A DNA stretch of 64,000 nucleotides, taken from the NCBI RefSeq assembly GCF_003475325.1, contig NZ_QRQC01000001.1, positions 1 through 64,000 on the forward strand, given 5' to 3'. The stretch is from Collinsella sp. AF33-16. Its GTDB lineage: Bacteria > Actinomycetota > Coriobacteriia > Coriobacteriales > Coriobacteriaceae. Under the pieces are notes generated by a model, which was not told the origin of the DNA, did not search any database, and saw nothing but the letters and a program-made list of their open reading frames with translations. Both the position numbers and the translations under genes were made by a program. Below are positions 56,067 to 64,000 of the stretch, piece by piece. Position 1 is the stretch's first letter. Each line of letters opens with the position of its first letter.

Positions 56067-56339
56067 TTACTTGGAGAGCTTGTCGACGACGCGTTCGATC
56101 TCGGCGAGCTTGGCGGCTTTGAGGTCTTCGTCGCCCGATTCGATTGCCGAAGTCACGCAGCCCTCGATATGCGCCTTGAGCACATCGGCGTTAATGCGCG
56201 CGATGAGTGCCTGCGTGGCCATGAGCTGCGTGGAGATGTCGACGCAATAACGGTCCTCCTCGACCATCCGCAAGATGCCGTCGATCTGACCGCGTGCCGT
56301 CTTGAGCATGCGGGTCACCGATTTATGGTCTGCCATCAT
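56067..56339 (-). CDS. csoR: CsoR/FrmR-family copper-sensing repressor
   Basis: 90-residue all-helical DUF156 repressor. SVTRMLKTARGQIDGILRMV leads, then EEDRYCVDISTQLMATQALI with the Cys ligand, and LKAHIEGCV with the His and second Cys. This C-H-C set is the Cu(I)-binding triad of CsoR. It should block the copA promoter until copper binds; a matching operator is at 59154-59170. It is the last gene of the minus-strand copper operon. Two adjacent ATG codons exist (56339, 56336), preceded by CGAGGA. Confidence 0.93.
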   Translation of the reverse strand: MMADHKSVTRMLKTARGQIDGILRMVEEDRYCVDISTQLMATQALIARINADVLKAHIEGCVTSAIESGDEDLKAAKLAEIERVVDKLSK

Positions 56340-56386
56340 GGCGGGTCCTCGTTTCTGATCGATAGGGGCGGATGCTACCGACGGCG

Positions 56387-56608
56387 CTAGGCTGCGGTCA
56401 CCGAAAGGGCATGGAACTTCTCGCCCGCGGCCTCGACGGCGGCAGCGAGCTGCTCGGCGGTCACGGTGTCGGCGCACTCCACCTGGACGGTCTGGGTCTC
56501 GTGATCGGCGTCGGCATCGGTCACGCCGGCCACGTTGAGCAGCGCGGTCTCGACGGTGGCGTCGCAGTGGCCGCACATGAGGCCGGAAGTCTTGATTGTG
56601 TAACGCAT
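56387..56608 (-). CDS. copZ: Heavy-metal-associated (CopZ-like) copper chaperone
   Basis: 73 residues, a single HMA ferredoxin-like domain. TSGLMCGHCDATVETALLNV contains the metal-binding MxCxxC, and AEQLAAAVEAAGEKF ends the fold. It probably carries Cu(I) to CopA or CsoR. The ATG at 56608 follows AGAGAGGAATACCC. It lies between copA and csoR on the same strand. Confidence 0.93.
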   Translation of the reverse strand: MRYTIKTSGLMCGHCDATVETALLNVAGVTDADADHETQTVQVECADTVTAEQLAAAVEAAGEKFHALSVTAA

Positions 56609-56637
56609 GGGTATTCCTCTCTGTTGCGTCGGCTTTC

Positions 56638-56722
56638 CCAGGCACCCGACCTTGACCTTCAAGCCGTCGCTCGCGTACCAAAGTACGCGTCGCTCCTCTT
56701 TCAGGTCAATCTCGGGCACCTG
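56638..56722 (-). promoter_or_regulatory. Long hairpin in the copA-copZ spacer
   Basis: CCAGG..CCCGA, TTGACCT and a terminal GCGTAC / GTACGC (loop CAAA at about 56681) pair with TCGGG..CCTGG, AGGTCAA on the other side. The result is an extended, interrupted stem of about 85 nt. No T-run follows in the direction of transcription, so it is more likely an mRNA-processing or stability element that sets the CopZ:CopA ratio. Confidence 0.6.
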
Positions 56723-56755
56723 GAAAACCCGTTCTAAATGGACTTAATGGTGAGC

Positions 56756-59095
56756 TTATTTTGCCACTTTAGGCTTAAAGGATTTCAGGCGCAGAGCATT
56801 GCTTACGACGCACACGCTCGACAGGCTCATGGCCGCGGCGCCGAACATCGGCGAGAGCTGCCAACCGGTGAGGGGGGAGAACACGCCCGCCGCCAGCGGA
56901 ATGCCGATGCCGTTGTAGAGCAGCGCCCAGAACAGGTCCTGCTTGATGTTGCGGATTGTGGCACGTGACAGCTCGATGGCACGGGCGACGTCCATGAGAT
57001 CGCTGCGCATGAGCACCACGTCGGCGCCCTCCTTGGCGATGTCGGCGCCGGTGCCGATCGCAAGGCCCACGTCGGCGCGCGCCAGGGCGGGGGAGTCGTT
57101 GATGCCGTCGCCCACCATGGCGACCTTGCTGCCCGCATCCTGCAGCCCGCGCACGTGGCGCTCCTTGTCGGCGGGGAGGACGTCGGCGATGACCTGCTCG
57201 CTGCTCAGCCCCACGCGGCGGGCGATGGCCTCGGCCGTCACGCGGTTGTCGCCGGTGAGCATGCGCACGTCGACGCCGAGCTTGCGGAGCGCAGCGATGG
57301 CCTCGGCGCTCGTCTCTTTGACCTCGTCAGCCACGGCGATGGTGCCGACAAGCTCGCCGTTCTTGGCAAAGAACAGCGGCGTCTTGCCTTCGGCGGCAAA
57401 TTGCTCGGCAAGACCCGCGGGCACGGTAACGCCCAACTCGTCCATCAGGCGCACGTTGCCGGCTGCGATGACATTCTGCCCCTCGCGCGCCGTTACGCCA
57501 CGACCGGGCACGGAGGCAAAGTCCTCGACCATGCGCGCGACAATTCCGCGTGCCTCGCACTCGGCCATGATCGCCTCGGCCAGCGGGTGCTCGCTCGAGC
57601 GCTCCAGCGCGGCAGCGAGCTTCAGTAACGCCTTTTCACTCATAGCGGGCGAGCCGTCGGCGCGCGCGACAACCACAATGTCGGTCACGGCCGGCTTGCC
57701 GCGGGTGACCGTGCCCGTCTTATCGAGCACCACGGTGCCCACGCTGCGCAGGTTCTCCAGCGCCTCAGCGCTCTTAAACAGAATGCCCATCTCGGCGCCC
57801 TTGCCGGTGCCCACCATAATAGCGACGGGCGTGGCCAGGCCGAGCGCGCACGGACAACTGATCACCAGCACGGCGACGGCGGAGGTAAGCGCTTCGTTGA
57901 CGCTTCCGGTCAGCACCATCCACGCCACAAAAGCTACGGCAGAGATTACAAACACCACGGGCACGAACACGCCGGCGACCTTGTCGGCCATGCGGGCGAT
58001 GGGCGCCTTGGTGGCGTTGGCGTCCTCGACGAGCTGGATAATCTTGGCGAGCGATGTCTCGGCACCCACACGCGTGGCGCGGAAGGTAAACGAGCCGGTG
58101 CGGTTGACCGTGGCCGCATTGACAGTGTCGCCGGCGGTCTTCTCCACGGGAATGGATTCGCCGGTGAGCGCGCTTTCGTCCACGGCCGAGCTGCCATCGA
58201 GCACCACGCCGTCAACGGGGATGGACTCGCCGGGGCGCACACGCAGCACCTGGCCGGGCAGAATGGCATCGACGTCGACGGTGGCCTCGATACCGTCCTC
58301 GGCCACGACGGTCGCGGTCTTGGGTGCTAAGTCGATGAGCGCCTCGATAGCGCCGCCGGTTTTGGACTTGCTGCGCGTCTCGAGGTATTTGCCCACGGTG
58401 ACGAGCGACAGGATGGTGCCGGCGCTCTCAAAATATAGGTTGTCCATGCTCGTCATCATGGCCTCGTGCACCTGACCTGCGGCTAGCTGGTCGGCCATGA
58501 TGAACATGGCGTAGAGCGACCAGGCGATGGACGCGGTGGCGCCCACGGCGATGAGGGCGTCCATGATAGGCGCGCCGTGCGCGAGCGATTTAAACCCATT
58601 GATAAAGTACGCGTCGTTGACATAGACGATGGGGATGAGCAGGACGAGCTCGGTGAGGGCGAGCGTCATGCTGTGGGCATGGTCGGTGAAGACGCCGGGC
58701 AGTGGCCAACCGAGCATGTGCCCCATGCCTATGTAGAACAGCGGGATGAGGAAGATGATCGAGACGATGAGGCGGGTGCGCATGGCAGAGGCGGCGGCCT
58801 CCAACTTTTTGGTCGGCGACTCCATATGCGCGGCGCCGGACCTGGCTTGCGCACTTCCGCTTTGGACAGCGTCGGTGCCCGTGCTGATGGGCGAGGCCGA
58901 GTAGCCCGCGCGGTCGACAGCGGTGCAGATGTCGTCGGAGGTGACCTGCGCGGGGTCGTAGTCGACCATCATGGAACCGGCGAGCAGGTTGACCGCGACG
59001 CTTTGGACGCCGTCGAGTTTGCTCACGGCGCGATCCACATGCGCCTGACAGGCGGCGCATGTCATGCCGCCCACGTCGAACTTATCTTGAGCCAT
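56756..59095 (-). CDS. copA: Copper-translocating P-type ATPase
   Basis: Exports Cu(I) across the membrane at the cost of ATP. 779 residues. One N-terminal HMA domain ([20 protein letters not shown]), eight helices with the metal path [13 protein letters not shown], and the actuator TGES ([11 protein letters not shown]). The phosphorylation site is in [14 protein letters not shown], the nucleotide-domain HP is in SEHPLAEAI, and the hinge is [18 protein letters not shown]. The C-terminal [15 protein letters not shown] is typical of IB-1 type pumps. Start ATG at 59095 after GAAAGGAGAAACC. First gene of copA-copZ-csoR. Confidence 0.96.
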   Translation of the reverse strand: MAQDKFDVGGMTCAACQAHVDRAVSKLDGVQSVAVNLLAGSMMVDYDPAQVTSDDICTAVDRAGYSASPISTGTDAVQSGSAQARSGAAHMESPTKKLEAAASAMRTRLIVSIIFLIPLFYIGMGHMLGWPLPGVFTDHAHSMTLALTELVLLIPIVYVNDAYFINGFKSLAHGAPIMDALIAVGATASIAWSLYAMFIMADQLAAGQVHEAMMTSMDNLYFESAGTILSLVTVGKYLETRSKSKTGGAIEALIDLAPKTATVVAEDGIEATVDVDAILPGQVLRVRPGESIPVDGVVLDGSSAVDESALTGESIPVEKTAGDTVNAATVNRTGSFTFRATRVGAETSLAKIIQLVEDANATKAPIARMADKVAGVFVPVVFVISAVAFVAWMVLTGSVNEALTSAVAVLVISCPCALGLATPVAIMVGTGKGAEMGILFKSAEALENLRSVGTVVLDKTGTVTRGKPAVTDIVVVARADGSPAMSEKALLKLAAALERSSEHPLAEAIMAECEARGIVARMVEDFASVPGRGVTAREGQNVIAAGNVRLMDELGVTVPAGLAEQFAAEGKTPLFFAKNGELVGTIAVADEVKETSAEAIAALRKLGVDVRMLTGDNRVTAEAIARRVGLSSEQVIADVLPADKERHVRGLQDAGSKVAMVGDGINDSPALARADVGLAIGTGADIAKEGADVVLMRSDLMDVARAIELSRATIRNIKQDLFWALLYNGIGIPLAAGVFSPLTGWQLSPMFGAAAMSLSSVCVVSNALRLKSFKPKVAK

Positions 59096-59144
59096 GGTTT
59101 CTCCTTTCTGCAGTTCGGTGTTGGAATTGTTAACCTGCCGATAC

Positions 59145-59173
59145 TATATACCCATACCCCCTGGGGGTGTCCA
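59145..59173 (-). promoter_or_regulatory. copA promoter with embedded CsoR-type operator
   Basis: On the minus strand TGGACA (-35, plus-strand 59168-59173) and TATATA (-10, 59145-59150) are separated by exactly 17 nt. The spacer contains the pseudopalindrome ATACCCCCTGGGGGTGT (59154-59170), matching the GC-rich core of known CsoR boxes. CsoR bound there would occlude RNA polymerase, so copA-copZ-csoR is probably autoregulated by copper. Confidence 0.82.
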
Positions 59174-59246
59174 GTGGGGATGAAAATGTATGACATTTCG
59201 CTACAGATGCGGGTGGCTGCTCAATCGTTGGCAGCTCATGTCAAAC

Positions 59247-59383
59247 ATCTCGATCTGTAACATCTAGCGGGGAAAATGACCTCTAACTGTTACAGATCGA
59301 GATTATGTTTTGCGATGTTTGAGTTCGTCTCAATCTGTAACGTGTAGACCCGGTTTTGTCTCGTAACTGTTACAGATTGAGAC
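59247..59383. repeat. Palindromic repeat family A, two copies
   Basis: Copies at 59247-59302 and 59327-59383 between the divergent copA and DEAD-box helicase genes. Arms TCTCGATCTGTAAC / GTTACAGATCGAGA and GTCTCAATCTGTAAC / GTTACAGATTGAGAC. Confidence 0.85.
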
Positions 59384-59450
59384 AATCGGCCCAGGCCCGC
59401 CTCGTCCGCTCCGTCATCTGTGGTTTACGTGGGGGCATGTGAAGCACGGG

Positions 59451-59655
59451 TATACTAACCGGCGGCGAATCTGCTCCATCGTTTAGTGCTGCTGCGTCTG
59501 GACGGCGCGTGATAGGGCTGCCAAAGCGATCGCCAGCGTGCTGAGCAACGTCCTCTCTGTGCGCACCCGTTTTTGTATGTATTAGCGCACTACCAAGCAC
59601 GCCCGCGCGGCCGCATGCCGTGCCCATTGCGCGTGCAGATAAGGAACAACAACAT
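59451..59655 (+). promoter_or_regulatory. Promoter -10 and about 200-nt leader of the DEAD-box helicase gene
   Basis: TATACT at 59451-59456 is a good -10 with weak -35. The start codon is 200 nt away and no open frame fills the gap, so the mRNA has a long untranslated leader. Long leaders are typical of cold-shock-regulated DEAD-box and csp genes; I cannot identify a cold-shock box. Confidence 0.4.
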
Positions 59656-61917
59656 ATGCGTAATTCTGTATCCGACGTCACCGACGCCGAGATTCTGGAC
59701 GAGACCCGCGAGGCCATGACCCAGGCTGCCTTCGATGCTGCCGATGAGGCCAATGCTGCCCAGGCCGTCGAGTCCGCTACCGAGAGCCTGCCCGCCTTTG
59801 ACGAGCTGGGCCTTTCCGACGAGATGCTTCGTGCTATCGAGAACCTGGGCTACACGGCGCCGACGCCCGTGCAGGCCGGTTCGATTCCTGTGGTGCTCGA
59901 AGGCCGCGACCTGCTTGCCGCCGCTCAGACCGGCACCGGCAAGACGGCTGCCTTTTTGCTGCCGACCATGAACAACCTGGAGCACATCGCTCCTCCCAAA
60001 CCCGTGCGCGAGCGCGGCGGCCGCAACCGTCGTCGCGGCGCCAAGAAGCCCGAGGGCAACGGCCGCGGTCCCGTGATGCTCGTCATCACTCCCACGCGCG
60101 AGCTTGCCCAGCAGATCGACGAGGTTGCGAGCAAGATCGCCGACGTCACCGGCCACGTTGCCGTGACCGTCGTGGGTGGCGTGAGCTACAAGCCGCAGAC
60201 CGCTGCCCTCAAGTACGGCTGCGACATCCTGGTCGCAACGCCAGGCCGTCTGGTCGACTTGATCGAGCAGGGAGCCTGCCATCTGAACGAGGTCAAGGTG
60301 CTGGTGCTCGACGAGGCCGATCGCATGCTCGACATGGGCTTTTTGCCCGCCGTCCGCCGCATTGTGCGCGAGACGCCGGCCGAGCGCCAGACGCTGCTGT
60401 TCTCGGCGACCCTCGACGAGGAGGCCGTGGGCGAGATCACCGACCTGGTGAGCGACCCGGCCCGCGTGGAGATCGCGCCGGCCACGTCGACCGCCGACAC
60501 CGTCGACCAGTTTGTGTTCCCGGTGTCCATCGAGGCAAAGAACAACCTGCTGCCTGAGTTCCTCAAAAAGGAGGGCCCGGAGCGCACCATCGTCTTTATG
60601 CGCACCAAGCACCGCGCCGACAGCTGCTGCCGTCGCCTTGAGCGCAAAGGCATCAAGGCCGCCGCGATTCACGGCAACCGCAGCCAGGCCCAGCGCGAGC
60701 GCGCGCTTTCTGCCTTCCGCGACGGCACCGTCGACGTGCTGGTGGCAACCGATGTTCTCGCCCGCGGCATCGACATTAGCGACGTGCGCTACGTCGTGAA
60801 CTTCGACGTGCCGGCCGAGCCGACCGACTATATCCACCGCATTGGCCGTACGGGCCGCGCCGGCGAGCTGGGCTGGGCCATTACGTTTGTGACCGAGCAG
60901 GACGTCGACGAGTTCTACGAGATTGAGAAGCTCATGGACAAGACGGCCGACATCTACGAAGCCGGCGACCTGCATGTGGGTCCCAACCCGCCCGCCGTCG
61001 ATCCCGAGCGCGATCCTGCCGCCTTTAAGGTGAAGAAGAAGACCAAGCGCGGCAAGTCCAAGAGCAAGAAGAAGCTTGAGCAGGCGCGTCGCGACGGCAA
61101 GCGTAACGGCGACGATTACGGCGACGTGGCTGGTCGTTCCAACCGCGGTCGCGACGAGCGTCGTGGCGACGGCGAGCGCCCGAGCCGTCCCAAGCGCGGC
61201 GGCAAGACCCGCGTGCGCGAGGGCGTTCAGGCTCGCGTGGACGAGGCCGTGGAGAGCGTTGCCCGCGAGGTGGCTGCCGAGGAGCGCGGCGGTGCTGGTG
61301 CCGTCGAGCAGGTCCCGCGAGGCAACCGTGCCGAGCGCCGTGCCAAGCAGTTCCAGGGCGAGGCGCACCGCCGTCGCCGAGAGGACGAGGACCGCGGCGG
61401 TCGTCGCCGTGTTGAGCGCGAGGACGAGGGCCGTGGCTCGCGTGGCGGCAAGCGCGGCTCGGGCGACCGTCGTCGTTCCGGTCGCGATGACGGTCGCGGC
61501 GGCCGAGACGAGCGTCGCGGCGGCGAGGGTCGCGGTGAGCGTGGCACCCGCAGCGGTGAGTCCCGTGGCGGCAAGCGCTTTGAAGAGCGCGGCGGCCGCG
61601 ACGGAGGCCGCGGTGGTGAGCGTCGCGAGGGCGCTCGTGGCAACGGTGGCCGCAGCGGCGCCGGTCGTTCGAATGAGTCGCGCGATCGTCGCGACCCGCG
61701 TGCCAGCCGCGATCGTCGCGATGATTGGCGCAACTACGACGACACCCGCGAGGAGCGCCGTGGCGGCTATCGTGGTGGTCGCGGCGGCAACCAGTCCGGC
61801 TCTCGTGGCGGCCGCGCCGGCGGTCGCGATAACCGTGGCAGCTATGGTAACAATCGTGGCGGCAAGCGCGGCGGCAGCTCCCGTCGTCCCGGCGACGGCG
61901 GCGGCAAGCGCAAATAA
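59656..61917 (+). CDS. DEAD-box RNA helicase with RGG-rich tail
   Basis: ATP-dependent RNA helicase for ribosome assembly or mRNA turnover. 753 residues. An acidic N-terminal 60 residues precede the two RecA-like domains: Q motif TPVQAGSIP, AAQTGTGKTAAFLLPT, TPTRELAQQI, LVLDEADRMLDMGF, LLFSATLDEE, TDVLARGIDISDV, YIHRIGRTGRAG. A basic insert (GGRNRRRGAKKPEGN) lies between motifs I and Ia. The last 270 residues are Arg/Gly/Asp repeats (RGGR and similar), a likely RNA-binding or phase-separating tail. Start ATG at 59656 with AAGGA about 10 nt upstream. It is a single gene with a long leader. Confidence 0.94.
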   Translation: MRNSVSDVTDAEILDETREAMTQAAFDAADEANAAQAVESATESLPAFDELGLSDEMLRAIENLGYTAPTPVQAGSIPVVLEGRDLLAAAQTGTGKTAAFLLPTMNNLEHIAPPKPVRERGGRNRRRGAKKPEGNGRGPVMLVITPTRELAQQIDEVASKIADVTGHVAVTVVGGVSYKPQTAALKYGCDILVATPGRLVDLIEQGACHLNEVKVLVLDEADRMLDMGFLPAVRRIVRETPAERQTLLFSATLDEEAVGEITDLVSDPARVEIAPATSTADTVDQFVFPVSIEAKNNLLPEFLKKEGPERTIVFMRTKHRADSCCRRLERKGIKAAAIHGNRSQAQRERALSAFRDGTVDVLVATDVLARGIDISDVRYVVNFDVPAEPTDYIHRIGRTGRAGELGWAITFVTEQDVDEFYEIEKLMDKTADIYEAGDLHVGPNPPAVDPERDPAAFKVKKKTKRGKSKSKKKLEQARRDGKRNGDDYGDVAGRSNRGRDERRGDGERPSRPKRGGKTRVREGVQARVDEAVESVAREVAAEERGGAGAVEQVPRGNRAERRAKQFQGEAHRRRREDEDRGGRRRVEREDEGRGSRGGKRGSGDRRRSGRDDGRGGRDERRGGEGRGERGTRSGESRGGKRFEERGGRDGGRGGERREGARGNGGRSGAGRSNESRDRRDPRASRDRRDDWRNYDDTREERRGGYRGGRGGNQSGSRGGRAGGRDNRGSYGNNRGGKRGGSSRRPGDGGGKRK

Positions 61918-61950
61918 CATACGCATCGCGCGATAAGGCGAGATGAGTTT

Positions 61951-61985
61951 GGGCCCCGAGCAGACTATGCTCGGGGCCCTTTTTG
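61951..61985 (+). terminator. Intrinsic terminator after the DEAD-box gene
   Basis: GGGCCCCGAGC (61951-61961) pairs perfectly with GCTCGGGGCCC (61969-61979), followed by T5. Confidence 0.95.
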
Positions 61986-62145
61986 GTGCAAAGAGGTCAG
62001 GTTAATCTGCACCAACGTCTTGAAGTTGCGGTGGAATACGGACTGTTTTGGCCTTTTGAGCGGCTTTTCAGTCCCTATTTCACCGCAACTCATGATTGGT
62101 GCAAAGTAACCTGTCCCCCATGCACCAAACAAGGAGTGTCCCTAA
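61984..62145. repeat. Composite repeat block including 67-bp inverted repeat, copy 2
   Basis: GGTGCA...GGTCAGGTTAATC...TGCACC (61984-62016) is followed by the 67-bp inverted repeat (62024-62090; copy 1 at 40977-41043). A TTGGTGCAAAGTAACCTG / TGTCCCC / TGCACCAA element (62095-62128) and an AGGAGTGTCCCTAAGTG piece of the GGGGAC family come last. Three repeat families are thus stacked head to tail. Confidence 0.75.
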
Positions 62146-62200
62146 GTGTCGCTTAAATACCGTTTATCGAAGAAAAAATACCGTTCGCCGGTCATAATGA

Positions 62201-62345
62201 TTGTTCTGGCTTTGGGCTTGTCTACAATAGCTCCCGTAAAAAGAAATGCGGAAGGTTACCGAGTCCCTCGGACGTGGGCCTAACCAAAGTCTTTGAACGG
62301 ATGTGTCTCTATGGACGCATTCGCTTGATTTTGGTTGGGCTATAT
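62201..62345 (+). promoter_or_regulatory. EIIA promoter, RAT-like antiterminator and overlapping hairpin
   Basis: TTGTTC (62201-62206), 16 nt, TACAAT (62223-62228) form a promoter. In the leader, GGTTACCGAG / CTCGG..TAACC (about 62254-62286) folds into a bulged stem like the RNA antiterminator targets of BglG/LicT proteins. Its 3' strand is also the start of GCCTAACCAAA, which pairs with TTTGGTTGGGC (about 62331-62341) just before TATATTT. The two structures are mutually exclusive. A BglG-type protein is encoded 540 nt downstream. Confidence 0.6.
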
Positions 62346-62365
62346 TTATGAAGGGACATGCCACC

Positions 62366-62878
62366 ATGGGTTTCTTTTCTCGCCTGATGGGCGGTTCGGA
62401 TGAGCAGAAGACTGCAACTTCCGAGTTCGAAATCCTCGCTCCTGTTTCCGGCGAGCTTGTTCATCTAGAAAATACCAATGACCCCGCTTTTAGCAGCCGT
62501 GCCGTGGGCGATGGCGTTGCCGTGGTTCCCCAAGAGGGAACGGTGTGCGCTCCTGTTTCCGGTACCGTCGCGGCGCTGTTCCCGACCGAGCATGCACTGG
62601 GCATCATGTCCGACGACAGCTCTGCTCAGGTGATGCTGCATATCGGAATCGACACTGTTAAACTTGAGGGCAAGGGCTTCCATGCGCTTGTTGCCCAGGG
62701 TGACCATGTCGACGCGGGCCAGCCCCTCGTTGAGGTCGATTTTGACGCGGTCCGCGCCGCCGGCTTCGATCCCACGGTCTTCGTTATTGTATGCGAGCGT
62801 TCGGAGAACTCGACTCTTCGTGAGCATGCTTCCGGCCCTGTTGCTGTTAAAGAGCCTGTCGTCTGGCTTTCCGAGTAA
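62366..62878 (+). CDS. PTS EIIA, glucose type
   Basis: 170-residue phosphocarrier that passes phosphate from HPr to an EIIB. EILAPVSGELVHLENTNDPA, then GDGVAVVPQEGTVCAPVSG and the TVAALFPTEHALGI stretch lead to the active-site His92 in QVMLHIGIDTVKLEG; His76 is the supporting residue. HVDAGQPLVEVDFDAV ends the barrel. The ATG at 62366 lies 9 nt after AAGGGA; an upstream in-frame ATG (62348) lacks a site. It heads an operon with a BglG-type antiterminator and an EIIC. It may also serve MurP, which lacks EIIA. Confidence 0.92.
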   Translation: MGFFSRLMGGSDEQKTATSEFEILAPVSGELVHLENTNDPAFSSRAVGDGVAVVPQEGTVCAPVSGTVAALFPTEHALGIMSDDSSAQVMLHIGIDTVKLEGKGFHALVAQGDHVDAGQPLVEVDFDAVRAAGFDPTVFVIVCERSENSTLREHASGPVAVKEPVVWLSE

Positions 62879-62884
62879 ATTCTT

Positions 62885-63751
62885 GTGGTGGGTACCGTGG
62901 TTATCAAGCGAGTTTTCAACAATAACGTCGCAATGGTCACTTCGGACGATGGCTCCGAGCTTATTGTCATCGGTCGAGGCCTCTGCTTTGGCCGTCATGC
63001 CGGCGACGCTATCGATGAAGCATCGGTCGAAAAGACCTATGCGCTGCAGGAGGGCACTTCTCAGGATTCGCGTACGATTGACCGCTTGGCACATCTTTTG
63101 GAGTCCATTCCCACCGTCAACCTCGTGATTTCCGAGGACATTGTTCAGATGCTTCGTCGAGAGCTCAATGTCGACATCAACGACAAGATTCTCATTGCTC
63201 TCGCAGACCATATCAGCCTTGCTTTGGAGCGCGAGCGCAAGGGCGTCTCCTGCGAGAATCCGTTGCTGCTCGAGATCCAGCAGTTCTATCGCAAGGAGTA
63301 TGCGCTCGCTGGTCGTGCGCTGCAGATTGTCAAGGAGTATATGGGCATCCAGATGAGCGAAGAAGAGCAGGGTTTTATTACGCTGCATATCGTCAACGCC
63401 ACTATGCCGCAACGCTCCGACCGCCTCATCATTTCGGTCCAGCTTGTTCGCGACGTGCTCGCAATTGTTTCCGAGCGCTATGCTACGACCCTCGATGACA
63501 CCTCGCTGCCCTATGAGCGTTTCGTCCGCCACCTGCAGTTTTTCGCACAGCGGGCGCTTGACCCCGCGGCCGGGCAGATCAATGACGATGCACTGTTCCG
63601 AATCGATGAAACTAAGTATCCGTGCGCGTTCTCGTGCGCGGACGCCATAGCCGCCCACTTGTCGTCTACCTATAACGTTGTCGTTACCGATGCCGAGAAG
63701 AGTTATCTCGCATATCACATTGTTAACCTGCTTGGAGAACCTGGTCTCTAG
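62885..63751 (+). CDS. BglG/LicT-family transcriptional antiterminator
   Basis: 288 residues. An N-terminal RNA-binding CAT domain at 1-55 (VVIKRVFNNNVAMVTSDDGS, then ELIVIGRGLCFGRHAGD) is followed by two PTS-regulation domains. PRD1 is at about 65-165 with ALADHISLALERERKGV; PRD2 begins about 170 and has conserved His in FITLHIVNAT and YLAYHIVNLLGE. Phosphorylation of these His residues by PTS proteins would switch antitermination. It starts at GTG 62885 (other GTGs at 62888 and 62897) just after the EIIA gene. Its likely target is the leader at 62254-62345. Confidence 0.94.
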   Translation: MVGTVVIKRVFNNNVAMVTSDDGSELIVIGRGLCFGRHAGDAIDEASVEKTYALQEGTSQDSRTIDRLAHLLESIPTVNLVISEDIVQMLRRELNVDINDKILIALADHISLALERERKGVSCENPLLLEIQQFYRKEYALAGRALQIVKEYMGIQMSEEEQGFITLHIVNATMPQRSDRLIISVQLVRDVLAIVSERYATTLDDTSLPYERFVRHLQFFAQRALDPAAGQINDDALFRIDETKYPCAFSCADAIAAHLSSTYNVVVTDAEKSYLAYHIVNLLGEPGL

Positions 63752-63850
63752 GCATAACGTGCCCATACATCGATTGATATAAGGCAAGGCTCACGGTCTT
63801 GTCCAGGGCACATCTGTCTTAATTTGCGGAAAAGGAAGGGGAGTACCGCT
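63752..63850 (+). promoter_or_regulatory. Spacer hairpin before the PTS EIIC gene
   Basis: GTGCCC (about 63759-63764) and GGGCAC (about 63807-63812) can pair around a 40-nt loop that also contains TTGATATAAGG. It is followed by GGAAAAGGAAGGGGAG, the ribosome-binding region. Possibly a second leader target of the antiterminator, but no clear RAT sequence is seen. Confidence 0.3.
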
Positions 63851-64000
63851 ATGACCGCAAAAAAGAAGTTCAATTTCAAAGCGCCGTTGGAGGTGTTCGC
63901 GAAGTCGATCGTTCAGCCGATGATGTATCTCTCGGTTGCCGGCATTCTGCTCATCGTGGGCATCATTCTGACCAACAAGACCATTTGCGCCTTGATCCCC
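63851..64000 (+). CDS. PTS EIIC component, partial at window end
   Basis: The first 50 residues only: a basic start (TAKKKFNFKAPLEVFAKSIV), then QPMMYLSVAGILLIVGIILT, the first helix of a glucose/maltose-class EIIC. The rest lies outside the window. It is downstream of EIIA and the antiterminator on the same strand, so it completes a glucoside or glucose-type PTS. An EIIB domain is expected later in this protein or next to it. Confidence 0.75.
   Translation, partial: MTAKKKFNFKAPLEVFAKSIVQPMMYLSVAGILLIVGIILTNKTICALIP

Noticed and set aside
59590-61926. 778-residue Ala/Thr-rich antisense frame over the DEAD-box gene
   Set aside because: It is the reverse complement of Arg/Gly/Asp-rich codons of the helicase tail; the helicase motifs on the plus strand are decisive.

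Overview
The window looks like a chromosomal segment of a high-GC Coriobacteriia bacterium, most like Collinsella. This is inferred from gene content, GC-rich codon choice and the Ala/Lys/Glu-tailed L31; no database was searched. It holds about 50 protein genes, two tRNAs, many intrinsic terminators, and an unusually dense set of palindromic intergenic repeats.

Layout. 0.4-6.1 kb: adenine deaminase, two Cof-type HAD phosphatases, citrate synthase and an ACT-domain protein. 6.2-13.9 kb: an accessory island bounded by two 64-bp near-identical direct repeats. It carries a 5'-truncated tyrosine integrase butted against an XRE/DUF2975 pair, then a co-directional cassette of two small secreted Tyr-rich proteins flanking three ABC-transporter genes. 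14.1-21.9 kb: core genes rpmE, secA, prfB, a YitT-family protein and a split transketolase. 22.2-27.3 kb: a minus-strand ECF sigma / membrane protein / ABC ATPase / ABC permease operon, a gene graveyard with a UvrD-type helicase remnant, and an Abi-family gene. 27.5-33.4 kb: ftsE-ftsX, rnr, an orphan serine recombinase and a VanZ-like protein. 33.6-38.0 kb: a MurNAc-recycling cluster, murR-murQ-murP-mupG. 38.1-44.3 kb: an ArsC/Spx-like protein, tRNA-Gln and tRNA-Glu, a TPR protein with smpB, a flavin-reductase-like protein with a mini-rubredoxin, mntH and gpmA. 44.8-55.3 kb: gltB-gltD, an uncharacterised protein, an AbiEi/DUF559-like nuclease-type protein and an amidohydrolase. 55.4-59.1 kb: a zinc-ribbon membrane protein and the copper operon copA-copZ-csoR with a CsoR-type operator inside the copA promoter. 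59.6-64.0 kb: a DEAD-box helicase with an RGG-rich tail, then EIIA(Glc), a BglG-type antiterminator and a truncated PTS EIIC.

How the genes work together. The MurP transporter has EIIB and EIIC but no EIIA, so the stand-alone EIIA(Glc) near 62.4 kb is a plausible phosphate donor. The leader of that EIIA carries an antiterminator-like hairpin sharing bases with a second hairpin, as expected for control by the adjacent BglG-type protein. CsoR, CopZ and CopA form a standard copper-efflux circuit. GltB and GltD form a complete glutamate synthase.

Most notable. (1) The 8.07-13.84 kb cassette: two secreted small proteins, a double-length permease made of two related halves with a separate ATPase, and a permease-ATPase fusion related to those halves. 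It resembles a bacteriocin or secreted-peptide system, but I cannot assign it to a known family. (2) A 13-copy family of about 57-bp palindromes between 42.1 and 59.4 kb, seven of which bracket the nuclease-like gene. (3) A release factor 2 with SPT in place of the codon-recognition SPF tripeptide.
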